Made by a program: the position numbers and the translations under genes
Part shown: one piece after another, positions 1-28,003 of the stretch
How the letters are laid out: each line of letters begins with the position of its first letter
How positions within the stretch are numbered: the first letter of the stretch is position 1
Assembly (NCBI RefSeq): GCF_006704125.1
Contig: NZ_VIGH01000005.1
Coordinates: 361,054 to 425,053, forward strand
Length of the DNA stretch: 64,000 bases
Reading direction: 5' to 3'
DNA from: Rhodococcus spelaei
GTDB taxonomy: Bacteria > Actinomycetota > Actinomycetes > Mycobacteriales > Mycobacteriaceae
Notes under the pieces: model-generated
Told to the model about the DNA's origin: nothing
Database searches by the model: none
The model's input: the letters and a program-made list of their open reading frames with translations, nothing else

Positions 1-2
1 TG

Positions 3-17915
<17,913 letters not shown>

Positions 17916-17925
17916 CCGAGTACGG

Positions 17926-17962
17926 CGAAGGCCCCGTCACACGCTGTGTGACGGGGCCTTCG
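17926..17962. terminator. Bidirectional intrinsic terminator between the NRPS and exporter genes
   Basis: A perfect 17-bp stem (CGAAGGCCCCGTCACAC and its complement) encloses a GCT loop. It lies 10 bases after the NRPS stop and before the convergent exporter gene. Only a short T-containing tail follows on either side, as is common in high-GC actinobacteria. It should end transcription from both directions. Confidence 0.85.
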
Positions 17963-18016
17963 TTGGTGGCAGGTGGTGATCGGCGGCGATTCGCCGTGAC
18001 GGCCGACCGGTCCCGG

Positions 18017-18880
18017 TCAGATCGGGTTGCCGGCTGCCTTTCGGTAGCCCTTGATCGCAGGCCACCCGAAGACGACAACCGCACCGATCGACCACATCGC
18101 CGTCTTGATCAGCGGCTCGGCCACCGGCCCACCCAGACTGAGCCCCCGCATGGCGTCGATCGCGGTCGACATCGGCTGGTTCTGGACGAAGCCCTGAAGC
18201 CAGGTCGGGTACGCCATCGTCGGGACGAATCCGGAGTTGAAGAACATCAGGAGGGTGCAGACCAGCGACAGCAACTCCACCAGCGGAAGCTTCGCGGAAC
18301 TCACCGCGAGCGCAGTCACCAGGGTGGCGAAGCCGACGCCCATCAACAGCGGCACCAGCAGCATGCCGAGCCCCGCCAACATGCCCTGGGTGAACCGGAA
18401 TCCGAGCATGAAACCCACGCCGACCAGCAGGACGGTGGTGATCAGGATTCGGACCGACTCAGCGAGCAACCTGCTGGTGATGCCGGCAGCGCGATGCATC
18501 GGCAAGATCCAGAACCGGGCCAGCAGGCCCTTGCGCCATTCCTCCTTGAGGCCCATGCCGCTGGCGATCGAGCCGAACATCGCGCCGACCAGGGAGATCA
18601 TCGGGACGTACCCGTAGACGCTGTTGATGCCGGTCGCCCGGGTCACCGAGATGCCGAGCACGGCCCAGAACATCACCAGCATCAGGGCCGGGTAGATGAT
18701 CGCCTGCAGGACGGTGAAGGGGTCGTGGAACTCGCGGAGCAGCAGTCGGTGGGTCTGCACCACGCTGTGGGTCGCGAGGGCCTGCCACGACTTCTCCGGG
18801 TAAACCTCGGTCGGCTCGGGGAACTCGGATATCGCCGAGACTGACTCGTCCAGGCGTTCCGGGGCATTGACATTCGTCAT
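18017..18880 (-). CDS. DrrB/DrrC-type ABC transporter permease (second permease)
   Basis: Membrane subunit of an ABC-2 type exporter, 287 residues from the ATG at 18880. That ATG overlaps the stop of the preceding permease (ATGA), indicating translational coupling. About 45 soluble N-terminal residues are followed by roughly six hydrophobic segments, for example 'AIIYPALMLVMFWAVLGIS' and 'ILITTVLLVGVGFMLGF'. The motif 'SGFVPTMAYPTWLQGFVQNQP' region is typical of daunorubicin-resistance (DrrB/C) permeases. It is the last gene of the ATPase-permease-permease operon and runs convergently to the NRPS. It probably exports the NRPS product across the cytoplasmic membrane. This is inferred from position, since substrate specificity cannot be read from the sequence. 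Confidence 0.9.
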   Translation of the reverse strand: MTNVNAPERLDESVSAISEFPEPTEVYPEKSWQALATHSVVQTHRLLLREFHDPFTVLQAIIYPALMLVMFWAVLGISVTRATGINSVYGYVPMISLVGAMFGSIASGMGLKEEWRKGLLARFWILPMHRAAGITSRLLAESVRILITTVLLVGVGFMLGFRFTQGMLAGLGMLLVPLLMGVGFATLVTALAVSSAKLPLVELLSLVCTLLMFFNSGFVPTMAYPTWLQGFVQNQPMSTAIDAMRGLSLGGPVAEPLIKTAMWSIGAVVVFGWPAIKGYRKAAGNPI

Positions 18881-19734
18881 CCGCGCCTCACATTCGCCCA
18901 GACGGTCAGTGGGGTGAACACCACGGCGAGGCCGACGATCCAGAGCAGCGACGGCATCAGCATGTGCATGGTGATCGTTCCGTCTGCGATGTAGCGCATC
19001 GAGATCGAGAACTGGGAGATCGGCTGATTGCGCACGAAACCTTGCGACCAGCTCGGGAACTGGGTGACCGGTACGAAGCCCGCGGAGAACATACCCAGGA
19101 TCAGCTGCGGCAGGGTCAAGGCCTGGCTGGTCATCTCGGGGCTCTTGCTCAGGGTGCCGATCAGGTCGCCCATCAGGGACAACGTCATCGCGATGCCCAG
19201 TGCCATCACGATGAACAACGTGGCCTTGACCGCCCCGCCGCTGAATCGGAAGCCGATCATGAAGCCGTAGGCGAGCGCCGCGGCCAGCGAGACGGTGCAG
19301 TGAACCATCGCGGCCGTCATCCGAGAGGCGAGTGGCACGCCCGGAAAGATCGGCATGGTCTGGAACCGGTCGTTCATGCCGTTCGACGCCTCGAAGGCGG
19401 CCCGGCCTGCTGCCGAGATCGCGGTGAAGGCCATCGCCTGCAGGGCGATGATCGGCATCACGAACTGTGCGTAGTCGATGCCCTGAAACTTCATCACGAA
19501 TCTCAGCGGCAGATAGAAGCCGATGGTGAAGATGGCCGGCGCGAGCACCGCGATGAAGAACTGGCCGGACGTCCACATGCCGCGCAGGCTGCGTCCCGAG
19601 AGTGCCAGCCACTGCTGTACTGCGGACAGTTCCGGCTTGCGGTGGCGGCCGGTGCGGACGATCGTCTTCGACTGCGGTTCTGGCGGCGGGCCACCATTGG
19701 AGGTGCGTGCGGTCCGGGCCGCGATTGCGGTCAT
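18877..19734 (-). CDS. DrrB/DrrC-type ABC transporter permease (first permease)
   Basis: Integral membrane subunit of an ABC-2 exporter, 285 residues. A polar N-terminus of about 45 residues precedes hydrophobic segments such as 'FFIAVLAPAIFTIGFYLPL', 'MVHCTVSLAAALAYGFMIGF' and 'LLWIVGLAVVFTPLTVW'. The 'SAGFVPVTQFPSWSQGFVRNQP' region aligns by eye with the 'NSGFVPTMAYPTWLQGFVQNQP' region of the second permease, so the two are divergent paralogues that probably form a heterodimer. The start overlaps the ATPase stop by four bases (ATGA), and the gene's own stop overlaps the next start in the same way. This is the DrrA-DrrB-DrrC arrangement found beside antibiotic, glycopeptidolipid and lipid export loci. 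A role in exporting the adjacent NRPS product is an inference. Confidence 0.9.
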   Translation of the reverse strand: MTAIAARTARTSNGGPPPEPQSKTIVRTGRHRKPELSAVQQWLALSGRSLRGMWTSGQFFIAVLAPAIFTIGFYLPLRFVMKFQGIDYAQFVMPIIALQAMAFTAISAAGRAAFEASNGMNDRFQTMPIFPGVPLASRMTAAMVHCTVSLAAALAYGFMIGFRFSGGAVKATLFIVMALGIAMTLSLMGDLIGTLSKSPEMTSQALTLPQLILGMFSAGFVPVTQFPSWSQGFVRNQPISQFSISMRYIADGTITMHMLMPSLLWIVGLAVVFTPLTVWANVRRG

Positions 19735-20714
19735 GCCGGTTGGCTCTCGTCGGCCTGACTACTGTCCGTGGCGGTGCCGCCGGTCAGGGCGAGGAAGACG
19801 TCGTCGAGCGACGGTCGTCGCAGCGCGATGTCGGCGAGCGGGATCCGAGAGATGTCGAGCCGGCGCAACACCTCGGCGAGGGTCTGCGCGCCGTACTGCG
19901 CAGGGATCGAGAGCCGATCGTGGCCCGTCTCGGAGACGTACTCCGGCGGCACCAGACTGGTCAGGACGGCGAACACCCTCGGCAGGTCGGCGAGTCGAAG
20001 CGGCACGACCTCGCAGTAGCTGCCCCCCGTCCGCTCCTTGAGTTGGTCGGCGGTGCCCTCCGCGATGACGGTGCCCTTGTCGATCACGACGATGTTGTCG
20101 CTCAGGACGTCCGCTTCCTCGAGGTACTGCGTCGTGAGCAGGATGGTGATGCCCTCGGCCTTGAGTGACGAGACCAGCGACCACACGCTCTGCCGGCTAC
20201 GTGGGTCGAGTCCGGTCGTCGGCTCGTCGAGGAAGACCACCTCCGGCCGGGTCACCAGCCCGCAGGCGATGTCGACGCGCCGGCGCATGCCGCCGGAGAA
20301 TCCGCGGACCTTGCGGTCCGCGGCGTACACCAGGTCGAACTGGCGGAGCAGCTGCTCGGCTCGGGCCTTCGCCGACTGCCGGTTCAGCCCCATCAGCCTT
20401 CCGAAGAGGATGAGGTTCTCGCGGGCGGTGAGGGACTCGTCGAGCGCGGCGTACTGGCCGGTCATCATGATCGACCGCCGCACGTCGGCGGACTGGGTGA
20501 CCACGTCGTGGCCTGCGACGAGCGCGCGCCCTGAGTCAGGGCGCAGCAGGGTCGACAGCACGTTGACGGTGGTCGTCTTTCCCGCGCCGTTAGGCCCGAG
20601 AATGCCGAGCACAGTGCCTCGAGGTACCTCGAAGCTGACCCCCCGCAGCGCGTTCACGTCACCGAAGGACTTCCGGATCCCCTCGACCAGGACGGCGGGG
20701 TGTGGTGAAGGCAT
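19731..20714 (-). CDS. DrrA-type ABC transporter ATP-binding protein
   Basis: Cytoplasmic ATPase of the exporter, 327 residues, ATG at 20714. Visible motifs are Walker A (GPNGAGKTT), the ABC signature (FSGGMRRRVDIA), Walker B (VVFLDEPTTGLDPRSR) and a switch histidine replaced by glutamine in 'LLTTQYLEEADVLSD'. That glutamine is characteristic of the DrrA subfamily. The C-terminal ~90 residues form the DrrA-type regulatory extension ('YCEVVPLRLADLPRVFAVL'). It is the first gene of a three-gene operon with ATGA overlaps. It powers export through the two permeases, and the NRPS neighbour suggests a peptide or lipopeptide substrate. An alternative role in self-resistance or envelope lipid export cannot be excluded. 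Confidence 0.94.
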   Translation of the reverse strand: MPSPHPAVLVEGIRKSFGDVNALRGVSFEVPRGTVLGILGPNGAGKTTTVNVLSTLLRPDSGRALVAGHDVVTQSADVRRSIMMTGQYAALDESLTARENLILFGRLMGLNRQSAKARAEQLLRQFDLVYAADRKVRGFSGGMRRRVDIACGLVTRPEVVFLDEPTTGLDPRSRQSVWSLVSSLKAEGITILLTTQYLEEADVLSDNIVVIDKGTVIAEGTADQLKERTGGSYCEVVPLRLADLPRVFAVLTSLVPPEYVSETGHDRLSIPAQYGAQTLAEVLRRLDISRIPLADIALRRPSLDDVFLALTGGTATDSSQADESQPA

Positions 20715-20947
20715 GCACGCGAGTATGTCATGGCTCGTCTTGTGACGAGGGTCGCTGCGGGTGAACTGATGACTTCGATCTGGTCGCCAGCAGGAGCGTA
20801 ACGCACAGCGGGTGGAACACGATGTTGGACAAACGTCCTGGTTGCGGCTTCCTCTCGTCCCCTCCGGGTGTCCCTGCCACGTCTAGGGAGCGTGACACTA
20901 CCCTTAGCATTCGTTTGCCTAAGCAATGCAATTCGGAGGGGGTTGTC

Positions 20948-22357
20948 ATGGTTGCAACATTGCATCCGCGCGACGCGGCGCACATTTATGCGGAGGACGA
21001 CCGCAATCAGGCGAGCGTGCTCGATGCCTACGTCCTCGGTGCGAGCGAGCATGACCTCAGTCATTCGGGGATCTGTGCGTGGCTCGAACCCCGGTTGCGC
21101 AGTTCGCCGATACTGACCTCCCGTTTGAGTCGCGTACCCCTCGACTTGGACTACCCTGCCTGGGATCCGGACCCAGGCTTCGCGATTGCCGAGCACGTCA
21201 CCGTGGTCGAGGTCGGGAACCCCGGCAAGGAGTCGTTGAGGCACGAACTCGGGGGTTTGCTGGCAAGTCCGATGGACCTGTCCGTATCACCCTGGCACCT
21301 GTACGTGTTCACCAACGTCCGCGGAGTCCTAGGCATCACGGAGGGAGACGCGATTGCCGTCCTGAAGTTTCACCACTCGGTCGGCGACGCGATGACCACG
21401 GCGGAACTCGCCGAGCGGATGTTCGGTTCGCGGATCGACGGGACCGACGACCCTGCTGTCGGACCAGCGACTCAGGTCAATTCGAGGCTCGTCGCACTGG
21501 TCCGCGCGATCGCCACAGCTCCGCACGCGATCATCCGATTCGGGATGGGAATGCGCGATTCGCGGCGCGCGCAGCGCAAGTTGAGGGACAAGGTCGACGT
21601 CCGGGAACTGGCGTTGCCACCTACTGCATGGCCGAAGACACGATTCAATGTCATGTTCTCGGGTTCGTCTGTTGTCGATGTCGTTTCCTTCGACCTTGCC
21701 GCAGTCCGACAGATCTGCCGGCGAATGCCCGGGGTGACCGTGAATGACGTGGTTATGACTGTGATCGCCGGTGCGATGTCAACGTACTTGGAAGAGAAGG
21801 GTGAGCATCCGGAGGGTCCGATGGGAGCCAAAGTACCGATCTCCCTTCGCAAGGTTGAAGAATCCGATGCGAACAACCGATTCGCGCTCGCCTCGGTTGA
21901 TCTGGGTGCGCACGCGACAGATCAACGTAAGCGGCTCGAGTTCATCCACACAGCGATGCTGTCGGAGAAAGCTCGCTGCGCGGATGAAACGGTGCGCGGA
22001 GTCGAGGGTGTGGGCGAAACGGTCCCGCTCGTACTCATGAAACTGATGATGGTCGTGCACCGGCGCTCGGCCCGCGAGATTCCTGACATGGTTGCGGGCG
22101 GCAGCACAATGATCTCGAATGTGCGCCGCTCCGACGCGGCGCTTACTGTGTGCGGCGCACCGGTGGTTGGGGGCTTTGGGCTCCTCACACTGGCGGACGG
22201 CAATGGCCTGAACCACTTCGTGACCTCGGTCGGGCGGGACCTCACAATCGGCGTCACCGCCGATGTCGGGGCGCTTCCGGAGATCGATCACTATTCCGAC
22301 CTGCTGCGCGAGTCATTCGCGCAGCTGGTGGACGCGGTGGACGAGCCGGGGCGCTAG
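20948..22357 (+). CDS. WS/DGAT-like acyltransferase (wax ester synthase/diacylglycerol acyltransferase family)
   Basis: A 469-residue protein of the WS/DGAT family, which joins an acyl-CoA to an alcohol or diacylglycerol to make neutral lipids. The start is the ATG at 20948, with a strong ribosome site (GGAGGGGG) about six bases upstream. Support: the N-terminal layout ('DAAHIYAEDDRNQASVLDAYVL'), the active-site block 'LKFHHSVGDAM', the 'PGVTVNDVVMTVIAGAM' block and a C-terminal 'ADVGALPEIDHYSDLLRESF' block are family landmarks. The catalytic motif reads HHSVGDA rather than HHxxxDG, so the glycine after the aspartate is replaced. It lies divergently from the exporter operon beside the NRPS. 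It could acylate that peptide or take part in triacylglycerol storage. Neither is shown by the sequence. Confidence 0.86.
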   Translation: MVATLHPRDAAHIYAEDDRNQASVLDAYVLGASEHDLSHSGICAWLEPRLRSSPILTSRLSRVPLDLDYPAWDPDPGFAIAEHVTVVEVGNPGKESLRHELGGLLASPMDLSVSPWHLYVFTNVRGVLGITEGDAIAVLKFHHSVGDAMTTAELAERMFGSRIDGTDDPAVGPATQVNSRLVALVRAIATAPHAIIRFGMGMRDSRRAQRKLRDKVDVRELALPPTAWPKTRFNVMFSGSSVVDVVSFDLAAVRQICRRMPGVTVNDVVMTVIAGAMSTYLEEKGEHPEGPMGAKVPISLRKVEESDANNRFALASVDLGAHATDQRKRLEFIHTAMLSEKARCADETVRGVEGVGETVPLVLMKLMMVVHRRSAREIPDMVAGGSTMISNVRRSDAALTVCGAPVVGGFGLLTLADGNGLNHFVTSVGRDLTIGVTADVGALPEIDHYSDLLRESFAQLVDAVDEPGR

Positions 22358-22663
22358 TTACTGGGTGCCCGCGGCCGGGAAGTGGGAAGGTTCGGTTCCC
22401 GAAGCCCACGGCGAGTCAAGCAAGGGGGGGTACTCCATCGGTCCATGAGGCTTGCGGCAGTCAACATCTGAGATGTCGTCGGCGAAGGAATCATCCACTG
22501 CACGGTGGCCGGGCGATCCCGCTGCAGGTCGCCGGCCGCGGAGCGCCCACAATGACTTCGCGTGTCGGGCGGTTGATCGCCACTGCACGACGATGACCTA
22601 TATATACGCCGTCGTGTACGGCACCGAGCAGGAGCGCGCGGCCGGTGTCCGGGGCCGGCCCGT
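22358..22663. other. Intergenic region without a recognisable gene
   Basis: About 300 bases between the convergent acyltransferase and hotdog genes. I see no open frame with a believable start and family signature, no strong terminator hairpin and no RNA gene. It is relatively AT-rich near 22595-22610. Confidence 0.5.
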
Positions 22664-23140
22664 TCAGCGTGGCGTCACCCAGATGGTGATGTCGGCATGC
22701 ACGACCTCGGTCCCGGCCCGGTCGTAGATCGCGACCGGCACGACAAGTTCGGTGCCGCCGGTGATGTCGTCGAACGAGGGCAACTGGGGGAGTTGGGCGA
22801 CTGCGCGCAGTCCGGTGTCCGCCTTGGCCAGGTACTGGGTCGTCATCGACTTCGGGATCCAGCGATGGGTGGTCGGGACCGTCGCCTCGGCAAGCATGCC
22901 CATGGCGGTCTCGGCGAGGTTGCAGGCTGCGATCGCGTGGAAAGTTCCGATGTGGTTGTGCACGCCCCACCACTTCGGGGACCGCACCTCACAGCGTCCG
23001 GGCGCGAGCTCGGTGACGCGGGGGAGCACGGTCGCGAAGTAGGGCACTCGGAGGCACATGCCGGCCGAGAACAGTGTGGAGCCAAGGCGATTGGACGGAA
23101 GCCGCAGCCAGCTGCGGTAGGTCGGGGTCTGGGTGGCCAT
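22664..23140 (-). CDS. DUF4442-type hotdog-fold thioesterase-like protein
   Basis: A 158-residue protein with the look of the DUF4442 / PaaI-like hotdog superfamily. The stretch 'WGVHNHIGTFHAIAACNLAETAMGM' holds the Asn/His-containing helix that forms the acyl-thioester pocket in this family, and the C-terminal strands 'ELVVPVAIYDRAGTEVVHADITIWV' fit the hotdog sheet. It probably hydrolyses or binds an acyl-CoA-type thioester in the cytoplasm, with substrate unknown. The start ATG at 23140 sits directly next to a 26-base perfect dyad, so it is probably repressor-controlled. It runs divergently from the S10 operon. There is no clear Shine-Dalgarno sequence. Confidence 0.8.
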   Translation of the reverse strand: MATQTPTYRSWLRLPSNRLGSTLFSAGMCLRVPYFATVLPRVTELAPGRCEVRSPKWWGVHNHIGTFHAIAACNLAETAMGMLAEATVPTTHRWIPKSMTTQYLAKADTGLRAVAQLPQLPSFDDITGGTELVVPVAIYDRAGTEVVHADITIWVTPR

Positions 23141-23143
23141 AGG

Positions 23144-23169
23144 CCGATCTTACTTCCAAGTAAGATCGG
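23144..23169. promoter_or_regulatory. Perfect 12-bp dyad, candidate operator
   Basis: CCGATCTTACTT and its exact complement are separated by two bases, four bases upstream of the hotdog gene start. The AT-rich core TTACTT-CC-AAGTAA is typical of TetR/FadR-like operators and unlike a GC-rich terminator. No regulator gene is adjacent. Function is inferred. Confidence 0.6.
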
Positions 23170-23194
23170 TGTGTGGCGGTGTTTCGAGGTGGAT

Positions 23195-23223
23195 TTGAAG
23201 TAACCGCCTGCCTGCGGCATACT
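23195..23223 (+). promoter_or_regulatory. Candidate sigma-70-type promoter for the S10 operon
   Basis: TTGAAG and CATACT are separated by 17 bases, facing rpsJ. They would give a leader of roughly 430 bases. This is the best matching pair I found in the region, based on hand inspection only. Confidence 0.5.
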
Positions 23224-23660
23224 GTTCAGGTTGCCTTGGCCCGGGACGCGCTCTGTTGCGGCCTGCGGTCGGGCGAGAAGAGGGTCGAGAGTCAGGCATC
23301 CCGAAACGGGCTGCCCTGGCCGAAACCGAAGCAAGACGGAAGCAGTAACCACCAGTGCTCCTTGTGAGCGCATCCGGTGCACATTCCGCAGTCCGATCCG
23401 TGTGTCAATGCGGGTCGGGGAATGAGTGGGAGGGCGACACGCCCGACCGCGTGGACCGGAGATCCATGACAGATGAACAGCGGCAGCGGGTCGGGGTATC
23501 TCCTGATCGAGATCGGGTCTTCCTGATCGCCAATGTTCTTTGCCGTCACGGACTGGGCGGGAACTGTGCAGACGAGGTAGCCCATCCAGGGACTACAGCA
23601 ACTCGAGTAGCCCCTCCGGGTCTACAAGGGCCTAATCACGGCAAGGAAGAGGACACAAGC
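23224..23660. other. Long untranslated leader of the S10 operon
   Basis: About 440 bases without a convincing gene between the proposed promoter and rpsJ. Long leaders are usual for S10 operons. No conserved L4-binding structure could be identified by eye. In-frame upstream starts for the rpsJ frame exist but encode nothing resembling S10. Confidence 0.45.
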
Positions 23661-23966
23661 GTGGCGGGACAGAAGATCCGCATCAGGCTCAAGGCCTACG
23701 ACCATGAGGCGATCGATGCGTCAGCGCGCAAGATCGTCGAGACGGTGACCCGTACCGGGGCCCGTGTCGTTGGACCGGTGCCGTTGCCGACCGAAAAGAA
23801 CGTGTACTGCGTCATCCGCTCGCCGCACAAGTACAAGGACTCGCGCGAGCACTTCGAGATGCGTACCCACAAGCGGCTGATTGACATCCTCGACCCGACG
23901 CCCAAGACGGTCGATGCCCTCATGCGCATCGATCTGCCGGCCAGCGTTGATGTCAACATCCAGTGA
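23661..23966 (+). CDS. rpsJ: 30S ribosomal protein S10
   Basis: S10 of the small subunit head, also the NusE antitermination factor. It has 101 residues from a GTG at 23661, with AAGGAAGAGG upstream. The family blocks '[14 protein letters not shown]', '[10 protein letters not shown]' and '[21 protein letters not shown]' are intact and the length is the normal actinobacterial one. It is the first gene of the S10 operon and its stop overlaps a GTG that could be an alternative rplC start. Confidence 0.98.
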   Translation: MAGQKIRIRLKAYDHEAIDASARKIVETVTRTGARVVGPVPLPTEKNVYCVIRSPHKYKDSREHFEMRTHKRLIDILDPTPKTVDALMRIDLPASVDVNIQ

Positions 23967-23986
23967 GCGCGGCGGAGACAAAAACA

Positions 23987-24643
23987 ATGACTGAGAACAA
24001 GATCAAGGGCATCCTGGGCACCAAGCTCGGCATGACCCAGGTCTTCGACGAGAACAACCGGGTCGTTCCGGTCACCGTCGTGAAGGCCGGACCGAACGTC
24101 GTCACCCAGATCCGCACCGAGGAGCGCGACGGCTACAGCGCCGTGCAGCTCGCGTTCGGCGCGATCGACCCCCGCAAGGTGAACAAGCCGGAATCCGGCC
24201 AGTTCGCCAAGGCCGGTGTCACCCCCCGTCGCCACGTCGTGGAGCTCCGCGTTGCGGACGCCTCCGAGTACGAGGTCGGCCAGGAGCTCACCGCCGAGGT
24301 CTTCGAGGACGGCGCGTACGTCGACGTCACCGGCACCTCCAAGGGCAAGGGCTTCGCCGGCACCATGAAGCGGCACGGCTTCGCCGGCCAGGGCGCCTCG
24401 CACGGCGCACAGGCTGTGCACCGTCGCCCCGGCTCGATCGGTGGCTGCGCCACCCCCGGCCGCGTGTTCAAGGGCATGCGCATGTCGGGTCGCATGGGTA
24501 GCGACCGCATCACCACGCAGAACCTCTCGGTCCACAAGGTGGACGCCGAGAACGGTCTGCTGCTTATCAAGGGTGCGATCCCCGGCCGCAAGGGCGGCCT
24601 CGTGATCGTCAAGACCGCAGTGAAGGGTGGTGCGTCCGCATGA
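23987..24643 (+). CDS. rplC: 50S ribosomal protein L3
   Basis: L3, one of the first proteins to bind 23S rRNA and close to the peptidyl transferase centre. It has 218 residues from the ATG at 23987, with GGCGGAG about nine bases upstream. A GTG at 23963 overlapping the rpsJ stop would add eight residues. The L3 signature region '[19 protein letters not shown]' and '[19 protein letters not shown]' are present. The gene's stop overlaps the rplD start (ATGA). Confidence 0.98.
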   Translation: MTENKIKGILGTKLGMTQVFDENNRVVPVTVVKAGPNVVTQIRTEERDGYSAVQLAFGAIDPRKVNKPESGQFAKAGVTPRRHVVELRVADASEYEVGQELTAEVFEDGAYVDVTGTSKGKGFAGTMKRHGFAGQGASHGAQAVHRRPGSIGGCATPGRVFKGMRMSGRMGSDRITTQNLSVHKVDAENGLLLIKGAIPGRKGGLVIVKTAVKGGASA

Positions 24644-25317
24644 CCGAGACCGCAACCAAGCTCACTCTCGACGTCCGTACCGCCGACGGCGGCACCAACG
24701 GCACCGTCGACCTGCCCGCCGAGATCTTCGACGCCACGGCCAACATCGCTCTGATGCACCAGGTCGTCGTCGCGCAGCTCGCCGCGGCACGCCAGGGCAC
24801 GCACTCCACCAAGACCCGCGGCGAGGTCCGCGGCGGTGGCAAGAAGCCCTACCGTCAGAAGGGAACCGGCCGCGCCCGTCAGGGTTCGACCCGCGCCCCG
24901 CAGTTCGCCGGTGGTGGCATCGTGCACGGCCCGCAGCCGCGCGACTACACCCAGCGCACCCCCAAGAAGATGAAGGCCGCCGCCCTGCGCGGAGCCCTCT
25001 CCGACCGGGCGCGCAGCGAGCGTATCCACGTGATCACCGAGCTGGTCGCCGGACAGACTCCGTCCACCAAGGGCGCGAAGAAGTTCCTCGGCGAGATCTC
25101 GGATCGCAAGAAGCTTCTGCTCGTAGTCGGTCGCGAGGACATCGCGGCATGGAAGAGCGTGCAGAACCTGGAAGGCGTGCACCCCATCGCACCCGACCAG
25201 CTCAACACCTACGACGTGCTCAACAGCGATGACGTCGTGTTCAGTGTCGAGGCTCTCAACGCGTTCATCCACGGGCCGGCCGAGTCCGCCCAGGCAAGCA
25301 AGGAGGAGAGCAAGTGA
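24640..25317 (+). CDS. rplD: 50S ribosomal protein L4
   Basis: L4, which lines the peptide exit tunnel; in some bacteria it represses its own operon. It has 225 residues, starting in an ATGA overlap with rplC. The long internal loop that reaches the tunnel is visible as '[19 protein letters not shown]' followed by '[15 protein letters not shown]'. The C-terminus carries a short Ala/Ser/Glu-rich tail. Its stop overlaps the GTG of rplW. Confidence 0.98.
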   Translation: MTETATKLTLDVRTADGGTNGTVDLPAEIFDATANIALMHQVVVAQLAAARQGTHSTKTRGEVRGGGKKPYRQKGTGRARQGSTRAPQFAGGGIVHGPQPRDYTQRTPKKMKAAALRGALSDRARSERIHVITELVAGQTPSTKGAKKFLGEISDRKKLLLVVGREDIAAWKSVQNLEGVHPIAPDQLNTYDVLNSDDVVFSVEALNAFIHGPAESAQASKEESK

Positions 25318-25619
25318 GCACCATCGCTGACCCCCGCGACATCTTGCTGGCTCCGGTCATCTCCGAGAAGTCCTACGGACTGATCGAGGAAGGCACCTAC
25401 ACCTTCCTGGTGCACCCGGACTCGAACAAGACGCAGATCAAGATTGCCGTCGAGAAGGTCTTCGGCGTCACCGTGACCAGCGTCAACACCGCCAACCGTC
25501 AGGGCAAGCGCAAGCGGACCCGTTTCGGCTACGGCAAGCGCAAGGACACCAAGCGCGCGCTCGTGACCCTCTCGGCCGACAGCAAGCCCATCGAGATCTT
25601 CGGAGGACCGGTCGCCTAG
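25314..25619 (+). CDS. rplW: 50S ribosomal protein L23
   Basis: L23, located at the tunnel exit where it docks trigger factor and the signal recognition particle. It has 101 residues from a GTG overlapping the rplD stop. The typical '[19 protein letters not shown]' N-terminus and the '[20 protein letters not shown]' loop are seen. GGAGGAGAGCAA upstream serves as the ribosome site. Confidence 0.98.
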   Translation: MSTIADPRDILLAPVISEKSYGLIEEGTYTFLVHPDSNKTQIKIAVEKVFGVTVTSVNTANRQGKRKRTRFGYGKRKDTKRALVTLSADSKPIEIFGGPVA

Positions 25620-25659
25620 GCGATCGGGACTTGACGAGACATAGAGGACGAGAAGACTC

Positions 25660-26499
25660 ATGGGAATCCGTAAGTACAAGCCGACTACTCCGGGCCGTCG
25701 TGGCTCGAGCGTCTCGGACTTCGCCGAGATCACTCGGTCGACCCCCGAGAAGTCGCTCATTCGCCCGCTGCACGGTCGCGGTGGACGTAACGCGCACGGT
25801 CGTATCACCACCCGGCACAAGGGCGGCGGACACAAGCGCGCCTACCGGTTGATCGACTTCCGTCGCAACGACAAGGACGGCGTGCCGGCCAAGGTCGCGC
25901 ACATCGAGTACGACCCCAACCGCACCGCGAACATCGCGCTGCTGCACTACGCCGACGGTGAGAAGCGCTACATCATCGCGCCGAAGGACCTCAAGCAGGG
26001 TGCACGGGTCGAGTCCGGTGTCGGTGCCGACATCAAGCCGGGCAACAACCTGCCGCTGCGCAACATCCCGACCGGTACCACCATCCACGCGGTGGAGCTG
26101 CGTCCGGGTGGCGGCGCCAAGATGGCCCGCTCGGCCGGTGCCAGCATCCAGCTGCTCGGCAAGGAAGGCCCCTACGCGACCCTGCGTATGCCCTCCGGCG
26201 AGATCCGTCGCGTCGACGTGCGCTGCCGCGCATCGGTCGGCGAGGTCGGCAACGCCGAGCAGTCGAACATCAACTGGGGCAAGGCCGGCCGTATGCGCTG
26301 GAAGGGCAAGCGCCCGACCGTCCGTGGTGTCGTGATGAACCCGGTCGACCACCCGCACGGTGGTGGCGAGGGCAAGACCTCCGGTGGTCGCCACCCGGTC
26401 AGCCCGTGGGGCCAGCCTGAGGGCCGTACCCGCAAGCCCAACAAGCCGAGCGACAAGCTCATCGTCCGTCGCCGGCGTACCGGCAAGAACAAGCGCTAG
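25660..26499 (+). CDS. rplB: 50S ribosomal protein L2
   Basis: L2, required for subunit association and peptidyl transferase activity. It has 279 residues, normal length. The near-universal C-terminal motif '[20 protein letters not shown]' contains the conserved histidine associated with peptidyl transfer, and the N-terminal '[20 protein letters not shown]' block is intact. It sits 40 bases after rplW within the S10 operon. Confidence 0.99.
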   Translation: MGIRKYKPTTPGRRGSSVSDFAEITRSTPEKSLIRPLHGRGGRNAHGRITTRHKGGGHKRAYRLIDFRRNDKDGVPAKVAHIEYDPNRTANIALLHYADGEKRYIIAPKDLKQGARVESGVGADIKPGNNLPLRNIPTGTTIHAVELRPGGGAKMARSAGASIQLLGKEGPYATLRMPSGEIRRVDVRCRASVGEVGNAEQSNINWGKAGRMRWKGKRPTVRGVVMNPVDHPHGGGEGKTSGGRHPVSPWGQPEGRTRKPNKPSDKLIVRRRRTGKNKR

Positions 26500-26511
26500 G
26501 AGGGGTGAAGG

Positions 26512-26789
26512 ATGCCACGCAGCCTTAAGAAGGGCCCGTTCGTCGATGATCACCTCCTCGCGAAGGTGGATGTGCAGAACGAAAAGGGAACCAAGCAGGT
26601 CATCAAGACCTGGTCCCGTCGTTCGACGATCATTCCGGACTTCATCGGCCACACGTTTGCGGTGCACGACGGCCGCAAGCACGTCCCCGTGTTCGTCTCC
26701 GACTCGATGGTCGGACACAAGCTCGGAGAGTTTGCACCGACCCGCACGTTCAAGGGTCACATCAAGGATGATCGGAAGGCGAAGAGGCG

Positions 26790-26793
<4 letters not shown>
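26512..26793 (+). CDS. rpsS: 30S ribosomal protein S19
   Basis: S19 of the 30S head, contacting S13 and the A-site tRNA region. It has 93 residues and is preceded by AGGAGGGGTGAAGG. '[18 protein letters not shown]' and '[20 protein letters not shown]' are the family hallmarks. The stop overlaps the rplV start (ATGA). Confidence 0.99.
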
Positions 26794-28000
<1,207 letters not shown>

Positions 28001-28003
28001 CGC

